Of a DNA stretch of 44,292 nucleotides, positions 9,254-15,823 are shown one piece after another. The stretch comes from an uncultured Bacteroidales bacterium. Its GTDB lineage: Bacteria > Bacteroidota > Bacteroidia > Bacteroidales > Paludibacteraceae. The first letter of the stretch is position 1. Each line of letters starts with the position of its first letter. Under the pieces are notes generated by a model. That model ran no database searches and had not been told where the DNA came from. It saw nothing but the letters and a program-made list of their open reading frames with translations. The translations under genes and the position numbers were made by a program. Location of the stretch: positions 1 through 44,292 of the forward strand of contig CAMOMF010000084.1 of the NCBI GenBank assembly GCA_946619625.1, written 5' to 3'.

Positions 9254-10147
9254 TTATTTTTCAGTGTTTTTGTCAGGCGTATTCTTTCCCTTGGGAAGTA
9301 CTTTCGCCTCAACATCCTCAATGGGATGGATGTAGTCGGAGGCTTTCTGTCCGGTCACCACCGGTCTGCCAAGCGATTGCTCCAGTTGCTCGCGTGCCAC
9401 CCTTGCAACATCGCCACCTTCGCTTGCTACGCGCGCGTTCTCTTTGAAACCTTTTGGGCTTCGCTGCTTGCTCAGTTCGGCAGCCGAAGCCTCGGCAAGG
9501 GAGTTAAGTGCCAACTCCACATTGGTCATGTTGTCGCGCAGACTCTCCTTGCGCAGTCCCTTCAGTTGTTTATATTCTTTTGTCGTCTTACCGCTCCATT
9601 TCTTAGTAATAATGTCCGTCAGTGAGGCGAACTGCACTCCCTCCTCTATTCCGCCGCGCTTCCACTCGTCTGTCAGTTCTTTGCGTACTTCTATAGAGCG
9701 CACGCGTTGGTTAATCCACGCCTCGCTGTACCCCAAACGACGGTAGTCATGTATAGCCTGTTCGATGCTTTTCTCCGGGTCCTGCATCTGAGTCAGTCGC
9801 TCACTTCCCACTTCCGCCAACCAACGCTTCAGCGGCTCAGCCTTCTTAGACGGAATACTCTGTACAATCCGCAGAACCCCCTCCGTGTCAGCTACATCGG
9901 TAAGACGCTGCTTACCATCTGCCGAAGGCATTTTCAACTGGTTACAATTTGTAACCGGTTCAAATCCTTCTTTAACAAGGCGGTGCTTCAGCACCTTCCA
10001 ATAATTGCGTGCCGCCTGATAGTCAGGCTGGTCTGTCAGCACCGCGCACACATCTACTACAGAGAAATAGTACTTCTCCTGTTCATCGTCCCAAACGACC
10101 CTTACTTGGCGTTCGTCGAATAGTTTTATCATCAAATCCTGACTCAT
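9254..10147 (-). CDS. BRO-N domain (phage antirepressor-like) protein
   Basis: This 297-residue protein has an N-terminal BRO-N domain: IKLFDERQVRVVWDDEQEKYYFSVVDVCAVLTDQPDYQAARNYW in outline, then a conserved block around SIPSKKAEPLKRWLAEVGSER and RKELTDEWKRGGIEEG. Relatives are widespread in Bacteroidales genomes and are usually annotated as antirepressor-like or DNA-damage-inducible; BRO-N proteins bind DNA. The C-terminal 60 residues are charged and look disordered. Its place is odd. It sits inside the fimbrial operon, 53 bp after the DUF3575/OmpA-like gene and about 43 bp before the major fimbrillin start, in the same orientation. It could be a regulator carried with the operon or a later insertion. 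No phage structural or integration genes are nearby. Confidence 0.85.
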   Translation of the reverse strand: MSQDLMIKLFDERQVRVVWDDEQEKYYFSVVDVCAVLTDQPDYQAARNYWKVLKHRLVKEGFEPVTNCNQLKMPSADGKQRLTDVADTEGVLRIVQSIPSKKAEPLKRWLAEVGSERLTQMQDPEKSIEQAIHDYRRLGYSEAWINQRVRSIEVRKELTDEWKRGGIEEGVQFASLTDIITKKWSGKTTKEYKQLKGLRKESLRDNMTNVELALNSLAEASAAELSKQRSPKGFKENARVASEGGDVARVAREQLEQSLGRPVVTGQKASDYIHPIEDVEAKVLPKGKNTPDKNTEK

Positions 10148-10200
10148 TCTCTAAATCTTTCGTTACACATCGTATATATAATATATAGGGTCTAAGAGAA

Positions 10201-11781
10201 TTACTTCAATTTGTCGAAATAAACCCGAATGTAGCCGGAGTTGCGCTGGCGGTGCAGCAGGTAGTCGCGGATATATTCGAACACCCAACCGTTGTTCAAG
10301 CTGCGTATTCGCTGTTCGCGCTTAGCCGGATTGGGCTCTTCGCGGATGATTTGCAGAACTTTGTCCTTCAGTTGGTAGTTGCTCTGCTCGAGCATCCATG
10401 TAATCTCCGCCCAGCCTTCGCCGCCGTTGTTGACCTCGAAGAGGGAGTCAGGCACGTCCACGTGCGATTGTATATATTGTTTGAGCGCGTCTGCCCGGGC
10501 ACCTGCCAGTTGGTTGTTGTGGAGGGTAGGACCTTCGAAAGAGGCGAAGCCCACAATCTGTATCATCCTCATCTCGGTCAGGGTGTCCTGACGGAGAGCC
10601 GTCACGATCTGCACGATGCTGTCGAGGATGACGCCATTGCCGGCGAAGTCGCGTTTCAGGACGGTGCTGTCCAGTTCGAAATAGACGTAGAGCGCATCGC
10701 TGTCACGCGCGAGAACCATGTCCGAGGAGTACGGCCGGTACTCGCTGAAGGGGTGCAGGATACGGCTTTTCAGGCGCTCGGGGGCAGACAGAGGTGCCGG
10801 CTCCGCCACGGGAGCAACGGGGATGACAGGCACGACGGTATCTTCGGGTCCGGCAGGCACGACAGGGATGACAGGTTCCACAGGACGGACAGAGGGGCTG
10901 TCCACACCCAGAAGGCTGTCGCCGCGGAGGGAGGCGATGGTGTCGGTTGTCTGCGCCAGTTCCTCCTCCTCTTTCCACTTGCGGCAGGGGCAGTCATCGT
11001 CATCGTTCTGAGGCAGGACAACACTGATGTTCACTCCCGCCTTAGGCACCGCGAACCACTTACGGGGCGAGTCGATAAGGGCACCGCAGTGGGGACACTC
11101 AAAGCGGTTAAACCACGCATAACCGGCATCAACGCCCGCCTCCAGTTCGAAAGCCACATGCTTGGACACGGGGAACGCCCAACCATAACTGACGCCCGCC
11201 ATCACAGCATCGCCCTGCAAGCGGTACTGCTTGACATCCGGATAGAGCCATCCGACAGGATAATTGCCCTTCGCCACATTGAAGTGCGTATAGTAAGCGT
11301 TCACGCCGATAAAATCACAACGGAAAGCACGGTTAAACCAATACTTGGCTTCGGCGCCCACAAGGACATGACGCCATTTATGCTCCACCTTGTCGTCCAA
11401 AGGCCAGGGGTTGAAACCCGCCTCTATCTGCAAGGTCCAATGTTTGCTCAGCCGCGCCTCAAGCGTGAGGTTGGGCGTCAGAGCGGCATCGTAAAGCAGG
11501 TTGTTCTTCAGGGCAAACCACGGCTTGCGTGCCTTGGCTGTATCTGCCGAGGCAACCGCACTGTCCATGGGGAGTTCGGCAGCCCGACCCGTCAGCGTCA
11601 GCAAACCCGGAGTGCCCGACAGAGCGCGCGTGAGCGAATCAACCAAACGACGCGCCTCTACGTCCGCCTCAGCAGCATTGTACCGGACCTGCTTATCGTA
11701 CAACGCAGATGTGCTCGCATGCGTGACGCACGAGAGACATATACTCAACATCCAAAGCAACAATGACCTTTTCACAATCAC
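10201..11781 (-). CDS. DUF3575/OmpA-like outer membrane protein of the fimbrial cluster
   Basis: Numbered from a GTG at 11781, the protein has 526 residues. A signal peptide (VKRSLLLWMLSICLSCVTHAS) is followed by a DUF3575 domain at about 90-265, rich in alternating hydrophobic strands typical of a beta barrel (NLLYDAALTPNLTLEARLSKHWTLQ in outline). Then comes a Pro/Val-rich linker at about 300-345 and a C-terminal OmpA-like region at about 370-500 with the peptidoglycan-binding style pattern NNQLAGARADALKQYI. DUF3575 proteins commonly open Mfa/Fim-type fimbrial clusters. The open frame reaches a GTG at 11820, but the GTG at 11781 lies just behind a purine-rich GAAAGGGG and places the signal peptide at the very N terminus. 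A Bacteroidales promoter lies directly upstream, so it is the likely first gene of the operon. Confidence 0.8.
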   Translation of the reverse strand: MIVKRSLLLWMLSICLSCVTHASTSALYDKQVRYNAAEADVEARRLVDSLTRALSGTPGLLTLTGRAAELPMDSAVASADTAKARKPWFALKNNLLYDAALTPNLTLEARLSKHWTLQIEAGFNPWPLDDKVEHKWRHVLVGAEAKYWFNRAFRCDFIGVNAYYTHFNVAKGNYPVGWLYPDVKQYRLQGDAVMAGVSYGWAFPVSKHVAFELEAGVDAGYAWFNRFECPHCGALIDSPRKWFAVPKAGVNISVVLPQNDDDDCPCRKWKEEEELAQTTDTIASLRGDSLLGVDSPSVRPVEPVIPVVPAGPEDTVVPVIPVAPVAEPAPLSAPERLKSRILHPFSEYRPYSSDMVLARDSDALYVYFELDSTVLKRDFAGNGVILDSIVQIVTALRQDTLTEMRMIQIVGFASFEGPTLHNNQLAGARADALKQYIQSHVDVPDSLFEVNNGGEGWAEITWMLEQSNYQLKDKVLQIIREEPNPAKREQRIRSLNNGWVFEYIRDYLLHRQRNSGYIRVYFDKLK

Positions 11782-11857
11782 GCCGCCCCTTTCACCATGT
11801 GTACGATTATGGCTGAACACAACCCTTTACGTGTATCTCATTTCATTAATTAAGTTG

Positions 11858-11889
11858 CAAAGTTAATACTTTTTTCTATAATATGCAAA
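11858..11889 (-). promoter_or_regulatory. Promoter of the fimbrial operon
   Basis: On the minus strand a -33 TTTG (11889-11886) and a -7 TAACTTTG (11865-11858) are separated by exactly 20 bp, the Bacteroidetes sigma-ABfr spacing. It lies about 77 bp upstream of the GTG start and reads away from the toxin-antitoxin remnant. Confidence 0.8.
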
Positions 11890-12070
11890 TTTTTGTGGAG
11901 AATCTATCACCTTTTTCGCTATTTTTTACCAAAATTTCTCATTTTTGCCCAAAAATGATGATTTTTCAGAATGAACACGTACAAAAAATCACTCCTTATA
12001 ATATTAACGCGCGAAATTACCCCCCCCAGATTGTAATCTCATGAATTGCATAAAATCGGCTGATAAGGCA

Positions 12071-12178
12071 CTACTTTCTTTTATTCCACCCAACAACACC
12101 CTATATTTCATAGTTCCATCCAACACACCCCACTCTCCTGTCATTGTTCCACCCTACACCCCTCTACTTTGTCATGAC
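12071..12178. repeat. Degenerate tandem repeat of about 30 bp in a gene-free stretch
   Basis: The stretch 11890-12315 has no convincing gene. It is AT-rich near the fimbrial promoter, then holds three imperfect copies of a unit of about 30 bp with a core like ATTCCACCCAACAACACCC, CATAGTTCCATCCAACACACCC and CATTGTTCCACCCTACACCC. A short related word (CTATTCCACCACCCTACATG) occurs near 26477-26496 in another intergenic region. The copies are degenerate and the function is unknown. Confidence 0.55.
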
Positions 12179-12315
12179 AAAACGCGTACAAGCAGTAATC
12201 GACCACTATAAAAGAATACCATTCTTGACCACACGCCCCCCCCCTCGAGCTGTTCCTTGTTAGCCCTTAGGGCGCTTGCTCTCCCCAAAAAAATCACACT
12301 TTTTTCACCCCAACC

Positions 12316-12347
12316 CTTGCATATGTCAAAAAAAAGTTGTAACTTTG
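12316..12347 (+). promoter_or_regulatory. Promoter of the orphan antitoxin gene
   Basis: The -33 CTTG (12316-12319) and -7 TAACTTTG (12340-12347) are 20 bp apart. The spacer holds the ATGTCAAAAAAAA core shared with other promoters in the window, and GCACCC follows the -7 box. A CACTTTTTT word lies about 10 bp upstream of the -33 box. Confidence 0.8.
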
Positions 12348-12364
12348 CACCCGCAAACGTTACA

Positions 12365-12457
12365 ACCCCCTTCGGGGTCCCCGACACGGCTATGCCGTGG
12401 TGGGGAGAGTGGAGGCAGAAATCGCTTTAACGAGACTGTAGTTTACGTAGGTCTCGT
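12365..12457 (+). promoter_or_regulatory. Structured 5' leader of the antitoxin gene
   Basis: The leader of about 170 nt can form three hairpins: ACCCC/GGGGT (12365-12369 with 12374-12378); CACGGC/GCCGTG (12385-12390 with 12394-12399), enclosed by TCCCC/GGGGA; and ACGAGAC/GTCTCGT (12430-12436 with 12451-12457). A second TAACTTTGCACCCC at 12487-12500 repeats the -7 region but has no -33 box at the normal distance. A regulatory role is inferred. Confidence 0.5.
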
Positions 12458-12523
12458 TCTGTGCGACTTTCTTGCCGAACGCGAAGTAACTTTGCACCCC
12501 GAAACGTAAAAAAACGAGAAATC

Positions 12524-12784
12524 ATGAATGCTTTACAATTGAACACTAACATCTATCAGAGTTTGGGAATTATATCCGAGGATGAAAACGTACTGCGTAA
12601 GGCAGCAAAATACTTGTCCAATTTGGCCAAACAAGTGAAGCGCGATCCTACCCGCATGAGTGAGGACGAATACTTTGCTATGCTCGAGAAATCGGAGCAA
12701 CAGTATGCCCGCGGCGAATATGTTGTCCAGAAAGAGGGCGAGTCCGTCACAGAAATGCTAAAACGCTGCGGATATGACCTATGA
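12524..12784 (+). CDS. Antitoxin-like protein without an intact toxin partner
   Basis: This is an 86-residue acidic/basic mixed protein starting MNALQLNTNIYQSLGIISEDENVL and ending ESVTEMLKRCGYDL. The pattern matches small Bacteroidales antitoxins encoded just upstream of RelE/YoeB-type toxins: an N-terminal segment that can mediate dimer or DNA contact, a central EDEYFAMLEKSEQQYARGEY helix, and a C-terminal toxin-binding tail. The ATG at 12524 is chosen over an upstream in-frame start because it follows an A-rich leader and matches the family's N terminus. The toxin that should follow is only a C-terminal remnant, read in the same frame right after the stop codon. The antitoxin itself appears intact and keeps a strong promoter, so it may act on other operators or neutralise other toxins. 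That last point is inference. Confidence 0.75.
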   Translation: MNALQLNTNIYQSLGIISEDENVLRKAAKYLSNLAKQVKRDPTRMSEDEYFAMLEKSEQQYARGEYVVQKEGESVTEMLKRCGYDL

Positions 12785-12868
12785 AAACACCGATTGGTAT
12801 ATCGCATCTTCGACACAGAGGTGGTTGTCCTCGTCTTAGCCGCCTACGGACACTATGACGACAAATAA
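12785..12868 (+). pseudogene. C-terminal remnant of a RelE/YoeB-family toxin
   Basis: Immediately after the antitoxin stop codon, and in the same frame, 27 codons read KHRLVYRIFDTEVVVLVLAA followed by YGHYDDK and a stop. HRLVYRI and the terminal GHYDDK are hallmark C-terminal segments of YoeB/RelE toxins, where the histidine and tyrosine near the end take part in ribosome-dependent mRNA cleavage. The first 60 or so residues are missing. The overlapping ATGACCTATG at the antitoxin end looks like the original toxin start, so an internal deletion probably joined the toxin's first codons to its last quarter. The remnant has no start codon of its own, and its end overlaps the start of the U32 gene by 14 bp. 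Confidence 0.75.
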
Positions 12869-14576
12869 TCCCACCTACATAGAACTCCTCGCACCTGCGA
12901 AAAACGCCGACATCGGACGCATCGCCATCGACGCCGGCGCGGACGCCGTCTACATCGGCGGACCCGCCTTCGGCGCACGAAAAGCCGCCGGCAACAGCCT
13001 CGAAGACATCGAAGCCCTCTGCCGCTACGCCCACATCTTCGGCGTCCGCGTCTTCGTCACCCTCAACACCCTACTCCGCCCCGACGAATACGACGAAGCC
13101 GTCCACCTCGCCTACGCATACCGGCGCATCGGCGTTGATGCCATCCTCATCCAAGACCTCTATCTGGCGCAAATATTACTCCAATCCGGCCATTTCGACC
13201 ACCTGCTCCACGCCTCCACCCAGTGCGACATCCGCAACCTCGAACGCGTGCAAGAGTTGGAAGCCATGGGCTTCCAACAGGTCGTATTGGCACGCGAACT
13301 CAGCATCAACGACATACGCCATATCCGCGAGCACACCCACGTGGCACTCGAAGCCTTCGTCCACGGCGCGCTCTGTGTCAGTTACTCCGGAGCCTGCTAC
13401 CTCAGCGAAGCCACATGCGGGCGAAGCGCCAACCGCGGCGAGTGCGCACAGATGTGCCGGCTCACCTACGATGTGCTCGACGGGGACATGCACGAGATGC
13501 TGCATCAGCAGCATGTCCTCTCCCTCCTCGACCTCGACCGCAGCGCACACCTCCGGCAACTCCTCGACGCCGGCGTCACCACACTCAAGATAGAAGGGCG
13601 ACTCAAGGATGCCGACTACGTGCGCAACGTCGTTGCCTATTACCGCCAACACTTAGACGCACTCTTCGCCGCATCCAACGGAAGATATGCGCAGTCCTCA
13701 CATGGCAAGACTCACATCCGTTTCACCCCCGACCCCGCCAAGACCTTCCACCGAGGCGCCACGGAGTATTTCTCTTTCTTTTCCGACGGCGACAGCCCCG
13801 ACCGGCGACCGCGACCCATGGTCAACATGCTCACCCCCAAATCCACCGGCGAGTACCTCGGCACAGCCCCGATAAAAGACAGCTGGAACCTCCACAACGG
13901 AGACGGACTCGTAGCCGGCAACCAAGGGTTCTACTGGCCCTCCCGGGTGAACATACCCACAGGAACACCCGTCTATCGCACCTACAACGCCGACTTCCAA
14001 CGACAACTGTCCGCCAAAGATGCCACCCGCCGCGTCCTCCCCATCCGCCTCACCCTCGCCGAAACCGCCGATGGTTTCTCCCTGACCATAGAGCCCATTC
14101 AACCAGCCCGACCAACCACCCCCGTCTCCCTCTCCTTCACCGCCGACAAAATTCCTGCCACCAATGCCGAACGCGCCGAGGCGGTCGTCCGTCAGCAACT
14201 CACCAAACTCGGAGACACACCCTTCGAAGCCGTAGAAACAGCCATCCGCTGGTCTCAGCCCTGTTTTCTTCCCGCCGCCACACTCAACGCATGGCGCCGC
14301 ACCGCCACCGACACCCTTCTCCAATCCCTCACCCTTCACCATGAGCCCTTAACCCCTAACCATGAACCCTTAACCCTTAACCATGAACCCTTAACCCTTA
14401 ACCATGCACCCTTAATGACCTGCCGCTACTGCCTCCTCTACGAGATGAACCGCTGCAAGCGCCTTCATCCCGGTCAAGACGCCATCCCCACCTACCTACG
14501 CCGCGGCAACCTCCTCCTCCGCATCCGCACCGACTGCAACCGCTGCCTAATGACCCTGCACCCCACCCAATCATAA
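12855..14576 (+). CDS. U32 peptidase-family protein (tRNA hydroxylation-type)
   Basis: This protein of 573 residues belongs to peptidase family U32. It opens with IELLAPAKN and a TIM-barrel-like DAGADAVYIGG segment, and carries the U32 signature EAFVHGALCVSYSGACYLS at about residues 167-185, followed by clustered cysteines (CGRSANRGECAQMC). Members such as TrhP (YegQ) act with iron-sulfur chemistry in hydroxylation of uridine-34 in tRNA; older names call them collagenase-like proteases. Cys-rich C-terminal residues (CRYCLLYEMNRCKR... DCNRC) could serve an iron-sulfur site. Odd is a 7-residue repeat (HEPLTLN, 3.7 copies) at about 495-521, encoded by a 21-bp DNA repeat and placed just before the Cys-rich tail. 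The DNA is GC-rich relative to its neighbours. Which U32 subgroup it belongs to is less certain than the family. Confidence 0.85.
   Translation: MTTNNPTYIELLAPAKNADIGRIAIDAGADAVYIGGPAFGARKAAGNSLEDIEALCRYAHIFGVRVFVTLNTLLRPDEYDEAVHLAYAYRRIGVDAILIQDLYLAQILLQSGHFDHLLHASTQCDIRNLERVQELEAMGFQQVVLARELSINDIRHIREHTHVALEAFVHGALCVSYSGACYLSEATCGRSANRGECAQMCRLTYDVLDGDMHEMLHQQHVLSLLDLDRSAHLRQLLDAGVTTLKIEGRLKDADYVRNVVAYYRQHLDALFAASNGRYAQSSHGKTHIRFTPDPAKTFHRGATEYFSFFSDGDSPDRRPRPMVNMLTPKSTGEYLGTAPIKDSWNLHNGDGLVAGNQGFYWPSRVNIPTGTPVYRTYNADFQRQLSAKDATRRVLPIRLTLAETADGFSLTIEPIQPARPTTPVSLSFTADKIPATNAERAEAVVRQQLTKLGDTPFEAVETAIRWSQPCFLPAATLNAWRRTATDTLLQSLTLHHEPLTPNHEPLTLNHEPLTLNHAPLMTCRYCLLYEMNRCKRLHPGQDAIPTYLRRGNLLLRIRTDCNRCLMTLHPTQS
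14339..14417 (+). repeat. In-frame 21-bp tandem repeat inside the U32 gene
   Basis: About 3.7 copies of a 21-bp unit (beginning CCATGAACCCTTAACCC) lie at 14339-14359, 14360-14380, 14381-14401 and 14402 onward. Because 21 is a multiple of three the reading frame is kept, giving HEPLTPN, HEPLTLN, HEPLTLN, HAPL. Copies two and three are identical, which suggests recent copy-number change. Confidence 0.9.
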
Positions 14577-14639
14577 TTGTCAAATCGTAAAATATAAAAA
14601 TAAATTGTAAAATTGTAAATAGTCAAATCGTAAATAACC

Positions 14640-15755
14640 ATGCTTCTCACTCTCTTTGCTCTCATTCTCCACATTGCTGCCGGCGGCTCCGTCAACGCCG
14701 CACTCGACCAAGCACGCCAAGCCTACGCCGCCACAGGCGAGACCACCACGATCTACATCGCCCCCGGCGACTACGAAGAAGAACTCACCATCGACATCCC
14801 CGGGCTTCGTCTCATCAACGCCTCACCCACCCCCGACATTGAGGTCAGAGACGGCGGCGTACACATCAGCCCCAATGCCGTACGACTCACGTGGTACTAC
14901 GGGCACGGTTACCAGTACGCCTCGATGGGCAAGCGCTTCAACTACGGCGGCAAGCGCGAACGCCGCTGGAACGCCTCTACACTCGTCACCGCACCCGGCT
15001 TTTACGCCGAGAATATCATCTTCCAGAACAGTTTCAACCTCTACATCAGCGCCGCCGAAGCGCAGGACAGCCTGGTGGATATCTCCCAAGCCAAGACAGA
15101 CTGGACGCCCAACGAGCGACCCAAACGCATCATGCCCAACCGACCCAAAGACGCAGGTAACACCGACGTGCAGACACGTTTTTATCGCGAACGCGCCTCC
15201 GCACTCTCCTTCACCTCCGAGGCAAAGAACTGTCTCCTCCGCAACTGCCGTGTCACCGGCAGACAGGACGCTTTCTACGGCGACCATGGCGCAAGTGTGA
15301 CCGTACACGGCGGCGTCCTGGCGGGAGCCGTGGATTATATCTTCGGCGGACTCACGCTGGTGGTGCGCGAAGCACAACTGGTGGGTATGATCAGCGCCGA
15401 ACATAACGACGCCTGTTATATCGCCGCAGGAAGGGCTGCCACACCTGACAATCTGGCAAAACTGCCAAAAGAGAGCCGCGACAGCGTTCCCGAGGACGAA
15501 ATTGTTCAACATGGCATGATTTTTGTAGATTGTACAGTACGACATGCCACTACCGACGAACTGGTGCACCCGGGAAGCAAACCCATCTATCTGGCAAGAC
15601 CATGGCGCTGGTGGGGGGCAACTACGTTCACCAACGTACAGGCCGACGACGGAGTCCTCAGCGAACAACTATGGTCGCTCGGACTCACCAAGGGGCACCC
15701 CGCACCCTTCGTGCACGCTACAAGACACGACAACGACACGACAACGACACGATAA
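14640..15755 (+). CDS. Pectinesterase-like protein (CE8 family)
   Basis: This 371-residue protein is predicted to be exported (MLLTLFALILHIAAGGSVNA) and to remove methyl esters from pectin. Family landmarks in order are APGDYEEELTI (motif GxYxE) near residue 40, RQDAFYG near 207 (QDT-type glutamine), GAVDYIFGG near 229 (catalytic aspartate of GxVDFIFG) and YLARPWRWW near 319 (arginine of LGRPW). All key catalytic residues appear present, with QDA in place of the usual QDT. It starts 63 bp after the U32 gene and is followed 68 bp later by a second pectinesterase-like gene, so the two probably work together. The last residues (HDNDTTTTR) come from an 11-bp DNA repeat that also supplies the stop codon. 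The pectin substrate is inferred from the family. Confidence 0.85.
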   Translation: MLLTLFALILHIAAGGSVNAALDQARQAYAATGETTTIYIAPGDYEEELTIDIPGLRLINASPTPDIEVRDGGVHISPNAVRLTWYYGHGYQYASMGKRFNYGGKRERRWNASTLVTAPGFYAENIIFQNSFNLYISAAEAQDSLVDISQAKTDWTPNERPKRIMPNRPKDAGNTDVQTRFYRERASALSFTSEAKNCLLRNCRVTGRQDAFYGDHGASVTVHGGVLAGAVDYIFGGLTLVVREAQLVGMISAEHNDACYIAAGRAATPDNLAKLPKESRDSVPEDEIVQHGMIFVDCTVRHATTDELVHPGSKPIYLARPWRWWGATTFTNVQADDGVLSEQLWSLGLTKGHPAPFVHATRHDNDTTTTR

Positions 15756-15768
15756 CGACACGACAACG
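15725..15768 (+). repeat. 11-bp tandem repeat spanning the pectinesterase stop codon
   Basis: Four copies of ACACGACAACG lie at 15725-15735, 15736-15746, 15747-15757 and 15758-15768. The third copy reads ACACGATAACG; this single C-to-T change creates the TAA stop (15753-15755) of the gene. Without it the frame would continue through the repeat. Confidence 0.9.
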
Positions 15769-15823
15769 AACAAACACACCTGCGGGCGAACAACGAACAA
15801 CAAACACAATATATTTATACAAC

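Noticed and set aside
10146..10201. Short inverted pair flanking the gap before the BRO-N gene as insertion sequence ends
   Set aside because: It is only seven bases, contains no transposase, and no target duplication can be identified.
10252..11766. A 504-codon open frame on the plus strand
   Set aside because: It is antisense to the DUF3575/OmpA-like gene, is rich in Arg, His and Val as expected for a complement frame, and has no promoter.
11883..12044. A 53-codon plus-strand frame in the gap upstream of the fimbrial operon
   Set aside because: It runs through the AT-rich promoter region and encodes a low-complexity peptide without recognisable features.
13223..14344. A 373-codon Arg/Pro/His-rich open frame on the plus strand
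   Set aside because: It is a shifted frame within the GC-rich U32 gene; its odd composition reflects codon bias of the true frame.
14339..14417. Telomere-like CCCTTAACCC words
   Set aside because: They are internal to a coding gene and part of an in-frame 21-bp repeat, not a chromosome end.
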